Assembly (NCBI GenBank): GCA_001972305.1
Contig: BDDD01001785.1
Coordinates: 124,001-188,000 of the forward strand
Direction: 5' to 3'
Source of the DNA: Cephalotus follicularis
Taxonomy: Eukaryota; Streptophyta; Magnoliopsida; Oxalidales; Cephalotaceae
Length of the DNA stretch: 64,000 bases
Shown here: in pieces, positions 1 through 11,898 of the stretch
Layout of the letters: every line of letters starts with the position of its first letter
Numbering within the stretch: the first letter of the stretch is position 1
The notes under the pieces: generated by a model
Seen by the model: only the letters and a program-made list of their open reading frames with translations
Databases searched by the model: none
What the model was told of the DNA's origin: nothing
Program-made: the position numbers and the translations under genes

Positions 1-930
1 CTGCCATACCGATACTGGAGTGATAGCTGTTGTTATATGAAAACTCTATCAGAGGAATGTGATCCTCCCAGGTACTAGCGAAGTCAATAATGCAAGCTAA
101 GAGCATATCCTCCAAGATCTGGATGGTACCCTCTGACTACCCATCAGTCTACGGGTGGAAGGAGTGCTCAGGTTCAGCTTTGTCCCAAAAGCTGTCTGAA
201 AACTCTTCCAGAAGTTGGAAGTGAAGATAAAATCTATGTCACAAACAATACTCATCGGAACAGTCATACAATCTCCTTACCATACAATCGAGCCAACTTG
301 CTCGCTGAATTCGTGACATGAGTGGGTAGAAAATGAGCTGACTTCGTGAGTCTATCCATGATAACCCATACTGCATTGTGACGATGTCTAGTTAGTGGAA
401 ATCCTGAAACAAAATTCATAGTTATGTGTTACCATTTCCACTCTTCCACTGGCAATGACTGCAACAATCCTGCTGGTCTCCGATGCTAGGCTTTGACTCT
501 CTGACAAGTCAAACACTTCGCAACATACTCGGTAATCTCATGCTTCATACCTGACCTCTAGTAATTCCGCTTCATGTCATGGTACATCTTGGGGATACCA
601 GGATGGATACTATACCGAGATTTATGAGCCACATAGAGTAACTCACTCTTCAACTCGTCACCATCAGGAAGGTAAACCCACCCTCGAAATCTTAGTATAC
701 CGTCGGAGTGCATCTGAAAATCTAACTCTGGTCCCAGATTCTCTTGAATCTCCTGCAGTTCAGGATCATACAGATGAGCATCCTTATTCTTATTAAGCAA
801 TGCTGGCTGTGCATGAAGTCTACCAACAAAAACTCCAGGTGATTGTGTGAATAGAGTCCATCTCTGGAGATCCTCCAACAGTTTCCAATGCGACACCATC
901 GTACTGGCAATCATGGGCTTGTAACTCAAG
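1..930 (-). pseudogene. G1 integrase (partial, broken)
   Basis: Retroviral-type integrase that would insert the cDNA. Read on the minus strand, bases 558-929 give an open stretch with the histidines of the HHCC zinc finger (HKSRYSIHPG), and the two cysteines follow as CLTCQ near 497-520. The core then reads TMNFVSG near 400-420, where relatives have TMDFVSG, so the first catalytic Asp is Asn. The second Asp is kept (VCDID, near 230-245) and the Glu is kept in SEGTIQ near 125-140. Two TAG codons stand where Gln is expected on either side of TDG. The window edge cuts the protein at YHSSIGMA, before the C-terminal and chromodomain part. Confidence 0.85.
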
Positions 931-1391
931 GCATCAGTGACAAAGTTCGCTTTCCCAGGATGGTACTAGATACTGCAATCATAATCGTTAAAGAACTCCA
1001 CCCATCTCTGTTGTCTCATGTTCGGCTCATCCTGACAGAATATGTACTTCAAGGTCTTGTGATCAGTGAAGATCTCAAACTATGCCCCATACAGATAGTG
1101 CCTCCATTTCTGAAGAGCAAATATAATTGCTTCCAGTTAGAGATCATGCGTCGGGTAATTCTCTTCATATGGCTTCAACTTCCTTGAAGCATATGCAATC
1201 ACTCTGCCTCGTTGCATCAGTACGCAACCCAAACCTTTACCCGAAGCATCACTGTAAACCGCAAAACCCTCACTACTCTCGGATACTGCCAAGATAGGTG
1301 CAGAAACCAACTGATCCTTCATCTCTCGGAAGCAATTCTCACAATCCTCGTCCCAAATGAACAAAGTCTTCTTCTGGGTCAACTTCGTCAA
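931..1391 (-). pseudogene. G1 RNase H domain (broken)
   Basis: The RNase H that degrades the RNA strand during reverse transcription. The stretch 1137-1391 is open and contains [10 protein letters not shown] followed by the [11 protein letters not shown] motif with the first catalytic Asp. Downstream, bases 931-1136 continue with HYLYGA, a stop, then FEIFTDHKTLKY and YHPGKANFVTDAL, which is the usual link into integrase. The layout equals that of G2 at 44904-45400. Stops interrupt it. Confidence 0.85.
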
Positions 1392-2250
1392 AGGTACAAC
1401 AATCCTCGAAAAGTTCTAAATGAACCTCCGATAGTAACCTGCCAATCTGAGAAAGCTACGCACCTCAGTTACATTCCTCGGTTATGGCCAATCTCACACC
1501 ACCTCATTCTTTGGCGGGTCTACCGCCAAACCCTTTCCAGATATGATGTGGCCAAGAAAGATCACTTGGTTGAGACAAAACTCACATTCGCCGAACTTGG
1601 CATACAGTTGCTGCTCTTTGAGAACCTACAAAACTAGTCCCAGATGATAGGCATGCTCCTCCTCGTTCTTCAAGCACACTAGTATGTCATCAATGAATAC
1701 CACCACAAACTGATCCAGGTAGGGTAGGAAACATCATTCATCAGCGACATGAATGCTACCGGTGCGTTGGTGACACCAAACGGCATTAACAAGAACTCAT
1801 AGTGGCCAGAACTCATGCGGAAGGCAGTCTTCTCTACATCTCCTTCCCTCACCCTCAGCTGGTGATAAATCGACCTCAGATCGAGTTTGAAAAATACTCT
1901 CGACCCTTGTAGCTGATCAAACAAATCCTCAATGTGCAGAAGATGATACTTGTTCTTAATGGTGGCCTTATTCAACATCCGGTAGTTGATGCAAAGCCTC
2001 ATCAACCCATCCTTCTTTTTCAATAAAAGAGCTGGTGTGCCCCACAGAGAACCACTGGGCGGAACAAAACCCTTATCAATTATGTCTTGCAACTGTAACT
2101 TCAATTCTTGCAACTCTGTAGGAACCATCCGGTAAGGTGCCTTAGAAATAGTGGCCATACTGGGTACTAGGTCAATGACAAACTCCATGCTCCTCTTCGG
2201 CGGTAAAGACACCAAATCTGCAGGGAACACATCAGGGAATTCATTCACAA
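1392..2250 (-). pseudogene. G1 reverse transcriptase (broken)
   Basis: Ty3/gypsy reverse transcriptase. The part starting [11 protein letters not shown] continues through [35 protein letters not shown] and [17 protein letters not shown] to [15 protein letters not shown]. The motif LCIDYR of relatives is LCINYR here (Asp to Asn). A single-base frameshift near 1735 throws the active-site strand into another frame, where FVVVFIDD is readable (IDD codons at 1686-1694). Then come KEQQLYAKF and GYYRRFI with further stops. The N-terminal edge is the insertion point of L1; the reading frame rejoins the protease part at 11423 once L1 is left out. Confidence 0.9.
2246..2250. repeat. Target-site duplication of L1, left copy
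   Basis: CACAA here matches CACTA at 11418-11422 with one mismatch. Removing L1 plus one copy restores an open junction in G1 between protease (EEIYVV) and RT (NEFPDVF), which supports both the boundary and the 5-bp duplication. Confidence 0.85.
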
Positions 2251-4732
2251 TGTCACACCCATTCCCTGCAACAATCGATATCCTACTGAGAACGGATATG
2301 ACGTTCCACATGACAACTTTCTTTCGGAAGTCACCACATGGTTTCTATAAAACTCACTTTAAACTTGGAAATCAAAAGGTTAAACGTTTCCAAAACTTAG
2401 AATTTTTTTTTTAACTCTTAAATTTTTCCAAAAATCGGGCATGAAGTATATGTTTATCGGACTATGCCCCCTGTAAATAAAAACACAGTTTATAATCATA
2501 CTCCCAAAGGAGGAACCAATAGTTATAATCGCTTAGCCCTCAGCAAACCACAATTTAAAGCAGTAAACATAGGTTGGGCTCAGCCTCAACCATTTCAACC
2601 AAACATGAAAAACAAATATGTAATGGCTCAGCCATTTAAAAGCAAAACCATAAAAGAAAAACCATTATATAGAAACATAAGTAAGTGCTAAATTAAATGT
2701 GGATGTAGTTATGCTATGCATGTGTTGAAACCCTGGTAGCATGCCCTGCCTCCGTGGTCCATCATTCTGAAACTGACTTAGCAATCATCTAGCCTCTATC
2801 TGGAAGAGAAAGAAAAGATATGGGGTTACTCCAAATGACTAAGTGAGTAGAAACAACAAATACATCTCTCGTAACTATATATCAAATAAAAAAAGAAACA
2901 ACACAAGCTTAAAGTAGAATGCAATGTAAATCCATAGAAAGAAATCAAATCAAGAAATCATAAAGGAAATCAAGATTCAATAGGGTAATCAAAATCCACA
3001 GGAGATATCAAGAATGTAATATGTGCCCAAAGAATCATAAACAACAAATATAAGGGGATGCTGGTACCAATCCTATCACTGTCTCATATCCCCGCCAAAT
3101 CACATGGCGTCATATCATATCCTTGCCAAATCACATGGTGTCATAACATAACCGCTGCCGCAATAAGACTAGGTAAGGCTACAGGATGTGATCATCATCC
3201 ATCATACACCGGTGTAGAGTGCCTACATCAGCCTCGAACGAGGGGCTGGCATGATCAGTGCACGGACCCAACCATCGTCCGAAAAACCCGCACGCACACT
3301 CAACCACATCAGAGGGATCGCGTGAAATATATATATACATCAGTAACCAAACACAGTCCAATAGGAAGGTAATGGAGCAGCTCTGCTGCACTCACACTCA
3401 GCATACCATCATAGACAATAGTATGCTGCAGATCCAGATATGGAATCCAGGGGCAGTTCCCACCTAACACCCCATCATAGACCAATGGGCCTGCTAAGTA
3501 GAATTGAGCATCGAACATGTACCTCTCCTTGGACTAGAAGAACCATAATGCCGGTACCCAGCATCAGAGTATAACACGGTATAACATAACAAGTCACAAT
3601 GTCACAAGTGTGAGAAGGTGACCAAGTCACCAAGAGCATCGAGCACATGACCACTCGGAATCGCATCACAATCATGAATACGTTAACAGAAGACAACCGG
3701 GATACAAATCCAACCAAGATCACGTATCACAAGAAACCGGGCACATATGAAAACAACATGACTCTCAAATAAAGAATTGCTCAAAGGCATCAACAACAAA
3801 ACTCAAATATAAGATTGCGGAAATAAATCAAACTCAACAAATCCGGCCCACAATAGCCATCTCATGATAGAACCACAAAAGAGCACGTAGCTCACAACAA
3901 AACTCAAACAAGATGGTACGGAGTTAGAATGAATATAACTGTAGCAATAGAAACAATATATACACCCGTAGGAGCCAATGCGGATATGATGTCACGAGGT
4001 GAAATGAATATATAATCACAAGGCCTCATATCAAAGTAGAAGTTCAAATGAGAATACTCAAAGGATTCCCGAATAACAAACGTGTCCTATCAATATGAAC
4101 ATTCAATCGGAATATCAATAGAGGGCTCAACGCAAGCGATTAAGGAATCAATTTCAATAAAGGGTTCAAAGCAAGCGATTATAGACTCAATTGCACAACA
4201 GACAATTAACAAGTCCTATCAGAGTTCAATCGAGAATGTAAATAAAGGATTCCAAGAAACCATTGTGGAATCATATAACAAGCCACATCGTATGACAAAA
4301 TCAAGCAACGAAGGCCATTAACAAGTATGGGAATCAATTTCAAATCAAATTATCAACAAATCAAATGATATTTACGAATCGCAATAATGACACATAGCAA
4401 TCATCAACGAATTTCAAAATCAAATAAAATAAAGGAAGGAGATGTTCTACTCAAAATATCATAGCCTATACTTCCACGGACTAACCCCGTTAAGCTTTGA
4501 ACAGGTCATCGGTTCTCGTCATCGTTTTGAAACTCTACCATCCTTCACGCTGCATAAACATAGCACGTATCGTTACGACATATTCATAGGAAACACAATA
4601 TATCGTAATCGGAACTCCGGCCAACCTGTCGATGTTCCGGTGACACCCAAAACCGAGCCTCCATAATTGCTGGTGAACACATTACTGACCGAAACTCACT
4701 GTGACTTGCCCGGAATTAGGCAGCCGCCGCCG

Positions 4733-4760
4733 GCAGTGAGTTGACTCACTGAGTCAACTC
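4733..4760. promoter_or_regulatory. TGACTCA/TGAGTCA palindrome in L1 LTR
   Basis: The stretch contains TTGACTCACTGAGTCAA, a palindrome holding both TGACTCA and TGAGTCA. TGAGTCA is the known core bound by GCN4-like plant bZIP factors. The second LTR has a slightly changed copy at 10775-10803. Similar palindromes occur in the copia LTRs at 28052-28085 and 37371-37404. Function is inferred only. Confidence 0.4.
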
Positions 4761-5321
4761 GTCGGTCATCCAACAAATATAGCCACTTCACAAATAAGTC
4801 ACAAAACGAACTGGTCTACACGTCTTCGCCCAAGACTCGCCAAGAATCGGCGGCTGCCGCCGCGCTAGAGCTCCGGCCAAGACGCCATTGCTCCGGTCTC
4901 ACCACCCCTGGCCTCCACAAGGTCCGGTCTACGCGTTGGTGACCGAGACTCGCCGGGAATCGCCCCAAAAAGTGGTAGCAGAGGCGACAGCGAGTCAACT
5001 GGTTTAGTTGTCTCCACCGTCACCTCCGGCCGAATCACGCCTCAACCACCACTGAAATGGAAAGAAGTGGTCTTCTAGGCCATGACCGGCCCAACCCGCG
5101 CGCAAAACGGTGGCGGAGGAGAGGCGGCAGTGTCGGAAGATGAAGAAGAAAGGATGAGAAAGAAGAAAAAAAAGGAGGAAGGAGGCTTACCGGAGGTTGA
5201 AGGAAGACCCGCGCGCCATCTCCCGGTCCGGCGCCTTCGTCCGACGTCGTCTCCTCCCGGCGTTCTCTCTCTTTGCCACCTCTGCATCTCTCCCGCTCAT
5301 CTCTCTGTCTCCTCTCTCTCT

Positions 5322-5400
5322 CACGGGCGCTTAGCGCCCGTGTCTAATTTTTTTTTAAATGGGCGCGTTGCACCTTCTAGAAGACACTAGGCGTGTCTTC
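5322..5400. other. Two perfect inverted repeats in L1 LTR
   Basis: CACGGGCGC (5322-5330), loop TTA, GCGCCCGTG (5334-5342) form a 9-bp stem. GAAGACAC (5380-5387), loop TAGGC, GTGTCTTC (5393-5400) form an 8-bp stem. They lie about 125-205 bp from the start of the LTR. In the other LTR the first stem has one mismatch (GCCCCCGTG) and the second is kept with a changed loop. Confidence 0.7.
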
Positions 5401-5528
5401 AGCCTCTTTTTTTTTAATAACATTATTAATATATAAAATAATAGTAATTTCTAAAATGCCATTCACCAATTTGCACACTCACGTGTTTTGCAAATCAGTC
5501 TCGAAAAAGTGACACGGGGTGTCACAAT

Positions 5529-5543
5529 GTCCCCCCCTTAAGA
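5529..5543 (-). other. L1 polypurine tract
   Basis: Minus strand reads TTAAGGGGGGGACA just before the 3' LTR start at 5526. It follows GGGGACGAAATTTC, the usual ending of chromovirus pol transcripts. It sets the minus-strand orientation of L1. Confidence 0.85.
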
Positions 5544-5649
5544 AATTTCGTCCCCAAAATTTACTCACATCACAGGATGAAGAAATGTGAATACATGTTT
5601 GCACATTTCGTCCATACTCCCCCAAGAAGTATCTCTCTAAAAGAACTGA

Positions 5650-6215
5650 TCTCGTATGTCATGGATCTGTACTGGTACTCTCTCAACATTGATACATGGA
5701 AACTGTCATAGATGCATTCCATCTCTGTAGATAAGTTGAAATTGGTAGGCTAACGCAATAATACATAGAGTGATCTCGAACAATCCAATGTCGTAGGAAT
5801 TGAGCCTTTCGCAGCTTTCTAGCTTAATCACTCTTGTACCGTAATGCCAGTAGGAACACTTTTTCATCCAGCTGAAACTTCATGTTCACACAACATCTAT
5901 TTACGAACTCCTCACTGATACTATCCCAAGATGAGCGTATTCAGTGTTGCCAACCATACAACATCCTTGGAGGTGTCAAGCCACAAGCCTGAATCTATGG
6001 AAGTCATAAGACAAGCCCATCTTAGAACTATTCCCACTCAAGCACGCTTCCGCTGCGCCACTCTGATGGAATCCCGTGCATTAGTGCTGATATGGTCGCT
6101 CCTCAAGGTGATCAAGATCATAGTCGCAGAATTGATAAATGTGAGCCGTTTAGGCAAGTCAGGTGTCCGTGTCAGTCATACGATGAAGTCCATCATGACA
6201 TGCTCCCATATAACT
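5650..6215 (-). pseudogene. L1 integrase remnants
   Basis: No open frame survives, but three-frame reading of the minus strand finds chromovirus integrase pieces in the right order. EHVMMDFIV at 6177-6206 resembles the TMDFV motif with the first catalytic Asp. MKFQLDEKVFL at about 5850-5884 resembles the start of the C-terminal domain. YDIGLFEI and then ALAYQFQL at about 5745-5800 resemble the GPFEI...VAYQLALP stretch. IYDSFHVSMLREY at about 5674-5710 matches VHNVFHVSMLRRY of G2. The pieces lie in different frames. This shows that L1 descends from a coding chromovirus. Confidence 0.6.
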
Positions 6216-7539
6216 TCAAAGACCACATGAGCCATGCATTGAAACCAACAGGAATGTTTGTGGGGTCAACGAAGCATATAATCATCATACGTGTCGAGCA
6301 ACAAACACTTGAACAGCGAATAAGGAACGAAGACCTATGTCCATTTGATATTCCGTATCCGACTGCACAAGAAATGTCCAATAGCCCACAACACGTCGAA
6401 TGAACAAGTATGCTTGGAGCACACGAACTACATGGTCAGCCAACACCTGAAAAGGCATCGGGCAAAAATCTTCCGAGGAACAATGGGATTTCGTCTCATA
6501 GGTATGCAGCACAAGGTCTCAAACACAATCCATCAATAGCAAGGATGTCCAAAGACAAAACTGAAGAGGTGTGCGTATTGATCGATCGATGAATCATCAT
6601 GAAGCCAGCCAGCCACGCAACGAAAATACCACTCAAACGCCCAACGTACACAAAGCAAGAGATTATCTGAACGAACCACAATTCAAGACGATAAATAGTC
6701 AACGTCAAACACATGGAAACATCGAGAGAACCAATGCTTGCATCGATAGGTGTGATATAAGAAAGAGTAAGACTCTTGGTGTGGATAATCAAAGCTGACA
6801 ATCGAAGCATCGTGTACAGAATGCACAGGCTCAAAGCGTCACGAAGGCAGGTTGCAAATACTCATTTCATCATGTGTACAAAACGTAATTCCTAGGCAGA
6901 AGAACGTGCACATAATTACGCAGATAAACCTCGTGCAAGGACCACATTATGCATTCATAATCGCTAAGCAAGCAGCAAGAAGTGCACATAATAGCATGCA
7001 TAAAAACTCTTCATGTGGACAATGAATGCATCGACTGCATAAAACGCACACGAGCGCACATCAAGATGCACACGCAACAGCCAAGCGCACAACACTTAGC
7101 ATTAATAGCATAAGGGCACTGCAATCATAGCACACTCTCCGCTTGAGAATATAAAGCAGCTGCAATAGCTTGAAGTTTCACTATTGCTCCACATTGAGTT
7201 GCTGGTATGTTGAACATCTCATTATCAAAACTGCGGTATTCCTCTTCATGTTGTTCTACCAGAAGTGCTCCCTCCAACAACGACACACTTGGTACTATTA
7301 GGTTGTATCGCGGAAAAATGATTTATGTCTTTCACAAAAACTTATGTATGACGGCTTCATCGTGAGACAAACATAACCTGTCCCATACATCAACGTTCCG
7401 TTGTCTCAAAGCGAGCATTCAATGCGGTTACAATTCTATCACCGAGCATCGCTGATCCGGTCCTGTAATATCGATCTCTCCCGAAGAGTAGACGATAGCG
7501 CTCCCATGCATAAGACTGACAAGTTCACGTGCAATGATA
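6216..7539 (-). other. L1 interior without recognisable gene
   Basis: Between the integrase remnant and the RNase H remnant I see no protein motif, RNA gene or tandem repeat. A few open stretches below 115 codons occur on both strands without family likeness. By position it should be eroded integrase/spacer. Confidence 0.6.
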
Positions 7540-7700
7540 GGAAAACTCATCCGAAGATAAGCAAGAGAAGTACAAAACTTCTTACTCAAAGCATCTGTAA
7601 TCACGTTTGCCTTGGGTATTCGTTAATGTAATCGTAGTCATTAATCGTCTCCACCGAGCTCTGCTCGAGGTTCAAATCTCTCTATAAAGATCTGCGTAAA
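7540..7700 (-). pseudogene. L1 RNase H-integrase junction remnant
   Basis: On the minus strand INDYDYINEYP followed, after a one-base shift, by VITDALSKK corresponds to [24 protein letters not shown] of G2, split here into two short matches. The order relative to the integrase pieces at 5650-6215 fits pol on the minus strand. Upstream bases 7701-8304 hold a 73-codon open stretch (7774-7995) that I cannot assign. Confidence 0.55.
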
Positions 7701-8304
7701 ACTGACATTCATCCACAATCGATGATGTATTCTAAACATAGCCTTATAGGCTAAATCCTTCCTTGTACTCTGTTTACGGTTCCACTAAGTACTCAGACAA
7801 AAAGTAGTATACTGGTTGCCTGAACCTCTTCTGACGATTCGTCACTGCGAAGCAGTACTGGAATATATACAAAAACCTTAGAGTAGTTCCGCCATAGCAT
7901 TTAGGGTGTTCTGTTGCGTACATCGCGCCCGATAGCTCATAAAGTCTAGAATAACTGGGATATGGCCCGCTAGAACTCTGGCTCGGACACATCAATTAAT
8001 CAAGGGTTAGAGGGAAGGTAACGTCCTCGCGACTAACTCAGCCGCTACCAAAACAGAAATAACATCTTAAAATATCTCCGGCCTTAGAATCCTTATTCTT
8101 ACATTTCACTCTCATTCTACATAAGCCGTCTATCTAGTAACCATAAAAGGTTTTACTATTTATATCCATAGCGGGACCATCTTACCGACCACGGGGCATG
8201 CTACCGAACACATGACATGCAATGTATGATATGCATGAGTTTAAAAACTTAAAACCACTTTTGAAAAACAATTTACGATATGTCTAGAGAATCTAAAACG
8301 AAAA

Positions 8305-8316
8305 GCTCTGATACCA
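8305..8316 (-). other. L1 primer-binding site
   Basis: Minus strand TGGTATCAGAGC, three bases inside the 5' LTR. It is complementary to the 3' end of plant initiator tRNA-Met, the common primer for plant gypsy and copia elements. Confidence 0.9.
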
Positions 8317-8319
8317 AAA

Positions 8320-11300
8320 TGTTACACCCGTTCCCTACAACAACCGATATCCTGCTGAGAACGGATATTACGTTCCACATGACAACTTCCTTTCGGAAGT
8401 CACCACATGGTTTCTATAAAACTCACTTTAAACTTGGAAATCAAAAAGTTAAACGTTTCCAAAACTTTGAAATTTTTTTCTAACTCTTAAATTTTTTCGA
8501 AAATCGGGCATGTAGTATCTGTTTATCGGACTATGCCCCCTACAAATAAAAACACAGTTTATAATCACACACCCGAAGAAGGAATCGATAGTTATAATCG
8601 GGCTCAGCCCTCAGCAAACCACAATTTAAAGTAGTAAACATAGGTTGGGCTCAGCCTCAACCATTTCAACCAAACATGCAAAACAAATATGTAATGGCTC
8701 AGCCATTTAAAAGAAAAACCATAAAAGAAAAACCATTATATAGAAACATAAGTAAGTCCAAAATTAAATGTTGATGTAGTTATGCTATGCATGTGTTGAA
8801 ACCCTGGTAGCATTCCCTGCCTCCGTGGTCCATCATTCTGAAACTGACTTAGCAATCACCTAGCCTCTATCTGGAAGAGAAAGAAAAGATATGGGGTTAG
8901 TCCAAATGACTAAGTGAGTAGAAACAACAAATACATCTCCCGTAACTATATATCAAATAAAAAGAGAAACAACACAAGCTTAAAGTAAAATGCAATGCAA
9001 ATCCATAGAAAGAAATGAAATCAAGAAATCATAAAGGAAATCAAGATTCAATAGGGTAATCAAAATCCACAAGAGATATCAAGAATGTAATATGTGACCA
9101 AAGAATCATAAACAACAAATATAAGGGGATGCTGGTACCAATCCTATCACTGTCTCATAACCCCGCCAAATCACATGGCGTCATAACATAACCGCTGCAG
9201 CAGTAATACTAGGTAAGGCTACAGGATGTGATCATCATCCATCATACACCGGTGTAGAATGCCTACCTCTGCCTCGAACGAGGGGCCGGCATGATCAGTG
9301 CACGGACCCAACCATCGTCCGAAAAACCCGCACGCACACTCAACCTCATCCGAGGGACCGCGTACAATATATATATACATCAGCAACCAAACAGAGTCAA
9401 ATAGGAGGGTAATGGAGCAGCTCTGCTGCACTCACACTCAGCATACCGATCATAGACAATAGTATGTTACAGATGCAGATATGGAATCCGGGGGCAGTTC
9501 CCACCTAACACCCCATCATAGACCAATGGGACTTCTAAGTAGAATTGAGCGTCGAACATGTACCTCTCCTTGGACTAGAAGAACCATAATACCGGTACCC
9601 AGCATCAGAGTATAACACGGTATAACATAACAAGTCACAATGTCACAAGTGTGAGAAGGCGACCAAGTCACCAAGAGCATCGAGCACATAACCGCTCGGA
9701 ATCGCATCACAATCATGAATACGTTAACAGAAGACAACCGGGATACAAATCCCAACCAAGATCACGTATCACAAGAAACCGGGCACATATGAAAACAACA
9801 TCACTCTCAAATAAAGAATTCCTCAAAGGCATCAACAACAAAACTCAAATATAAGAATGCGAAAACAAATCAAACTCAACAAATCCGGCCCTCAATAGCC
9901 ATCTCATGATAGAACCACAAAAGAGCACATAGCTCACAAGAAAACTCAAACAAGACGATACGGAGTTAGAATGAATATAACAGTAGCAATAGAAACAATA
10001 TATACACCCGTAGGAGCCAGTGCGGATACGATGTCACGAGGTGAAATGAATATATAATCACAAGGTCTCATATCAAAGTAGAAGTTCAAACGAGAATACT
10101 CAAAGGATTCTCGAATAACAAACGTGTCCTATCAATATGAACATTCAATCCGAATATCAATAGAGGGCTCAACGCAAGCGATTAAGGAATCGATTTCAAT
10201 AAAGGGTTCAAACCAAGCGATTATAGACTCATTTGCACAACGAACAAATAACAAGTCCTATCAGAGTTCAATCGAGAATGTAAATAAAGGATTCCAAGAA
10301 ACTATTAGGGAAACATATAACAAGCCACATCGTATGATAAAATCAAGCAACGAAGGCCATTAACAAGTATGGGAATCAATTCCAAATCAAATTATCAACA
10401 AATCAAATGATAGTTACGAATCGCAATAATGACACATAGCAATCATTAACGAATTTCAAAATCAAATAAAATAAAGGAAGGAGACGTTCTACTCACAATA
10501 TCATAGCCGATACTTCCACGGACTAACCCCGTTAAGCTTTGAACAGGTCATCGGTTCTCATCTTCGTTTCGAAACTCTACCATCCTTCACGCTGCATAAA
10601 CATAGCACGTATCGTTACGACGTATTGATAGGAAACATAATCTATCATAATCGAAACTCCGGCCAAGCTGCCGAAGTTCCGATGACACCCAAAACCGAGC
10701 CTCCATAATTGCTAGTCAACACATTACTGACCGAAACTCACTGTGACTTGCCCGAAATTAGGCAGCCACCGCCGGCAGTGAGTGGACTCACTGAGTCAAC
10801 TCGCTGGTCATCCAACAAATATATCCACTTCACAAATAAGTCACAAAACAACCTGGTCTACATGTCTCCGCCCAAGACTCGCCAAGAATCGGCAGCTACC
10901 GCCGCGCCAGAGCTCTGACCTAGAAGCCATTGCTCTGGTCTCACCACCCCTGGCCTCCATAAATTCTGATCTACACGTTGGTAACTGAGACTCGCCGCCA
11001 AAAGTGGCGGCAGAGGCGACAGCGAGTCAACTCGTTTAGTTGTTTCCACCGTCACCTCCGGCCGAATCACGCCTCAACCACCACTAAAATGGAAAGACCC
11101 GCGCGCCATCTCCCGGTCCGGCGCCTTCCTCCGGCGTCGTCTCCTCCCGGCGTTCTCTCTCTCTGCCACTCTCAGCATCTCTCCCGCTCATCTCTCTGTC
11201 TCCTCTCTCTCTCACGGGCGCTTAGCCCCCGTGTCTAATTTTATTTTAAAATGGGCGCGTTGCACCCGCTAGAAGACACTAGGTGTGTCTTCAGCCTCTT

Positions 11301-11417
11301 TTTTTTAATAACATTATTAATATATAAAATAATAGTAATTTCTAAAATGCCATTCACTAATTTGCACGCTCACGTGTTTTGCAAATCAGTCTCCGAAAAG
11401 TGACACGGGGTGTCACA
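8320..11417 (-). repeat. L1 5' LTR (3098 bp)
   Basis: Partner of 2251-5526. It is shorter mainly because a segment near the LTR start is missing at about 11093, with GGAAAGA/GGAAGA at the ends of the extra segment in the other copy, consistent with a deletion between short repeats. The outer end at 11417 abuts the target duplication CACTA. Confidence 0.92.
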
Positions 11418-11422
11418 CACTA
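11418..11422. repeat. Target-site duplication of L1, right copy
   Basis: CACTA, partner of CACAA at 2246-2250. Confidence 0.85.
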
Positions 11423-11892
11423 CATATATCTCCTCTAGACTCTTACCTTTCTCCTTTCTTCTATCAATCGCATATGTTAGAAACCCCTCACATCCTTTCT
11501 CCAGATACCTCGATGCACTAATGAATGATATAATCGGCGTCGAGAATCCTTTATCTCCTTTGAACTGAAACGTAGTTCCATCAGGTAGGCAAAAATCCAT
11601 AGTATTGTTGTAGCAGTCCATATGAGCACGATGGGCTGACAACTAATCCATCCCTAGAATGGATGGGTAACACAATCAGATCATCATATAAAGAAATACC
11701 CGCCATGGATATCTCACAACTCCGATACACCAAGTCCGTACACATGGAGCCTCCAGTGGGTGTACTCACATCCAACATATATGTCATGCAATCAGGTGTA
11801 ACATCTAAACATGATGCAAATCGTGAAGCAATGAATGAATGAGATGCTTCATGATCCATTAACACCCTAGCAGAATAACCATAAACATACAA
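11423..11892 (-). pseudogene. G1 aspartic protease (broken)
   Basis: Pepsin-like protease of gypsy elements, which processes the polyprotein. The stretch 11581-11892 gives VLMDHEASHSFIASRF, where G2 has [15 protein letters not shown], so the Asp is kept but the following residues are changed. VSTPTGGSMCTDLVY and ISLYDDLIVLPI follow. A frameshift near 11630-11650 moves into the frame of AHRAHMDCYNNTMDF and ends with KSLEEIYVV at the L1 insertion point. Gag lies just upstream. Confidence 0.8.
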
Positions 11893-11898
11893 GGTACC

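Larger units (their letters stand above)
2251..5526 (-). repeat. L1 3' LTR (3276 bp)
   Basis: Begins on the minus strand TGTGACACCCCGTG at 5526 and ends at 2251 with ...GGGTGTGACA. It matches 8320-11417 over its full length. Short open stretches in it (for example 2464-2691, 4082-4321, 5082-5390) recur with differences in the other LTR and resemble no protein, so I do not call genes. It contains CT-rich tracts, two hairpins at 5322-5400 and a TGACTCA/TGAGTCA palindrome at 4733-4760. Confidence 0.92.
2251..11417 (-). mobile_element. L1: decayed chromovirus with very long LTRs
   Basis: A complete retrotransposon in structure: LTRs at 2251-5526 and 8320-11417, a PBS next to the 5' LTR (8305-8316, minus strand), a G-rich polypurine tract next to the 3' LTR, and a 5-bp target duplication. 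The interior is only about 2.8 kb and holds no open gene. Short stretches still resemble RNase H/integrase of chromoviruses (see 5650-6215 and 7540-7700), but gag, protease and RT are not recognisable. The LTRs differ by point changes, by a segment of about 120-150 bp present only in the left copy near 5056-5206, and by an extra 36-bp tandem copy near 3090-3145. The element is therefore old and can only have moved with proteins from another element. Confidence 0.9.

Noticed and set aside
888..1637. Two plus-strand open frames of 99 and 141 codons
   Set aside because: They lie antisense to G1 RNase H and RT, which have clear family motifs on the minus strand.
5322..5355. GC hairpin followed by a T run, like a bacterial terminator
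   Set aside because: It lies in a plant LTR and the element is transcribed on the other strand; treated as an inverted repeat only.
5082..5390. Open frame of 102 codons in the L1 LTR
   Set aside because: Low-complexity Glu/Lys and Pro/Ser text; a large part is absent from the other LTR.
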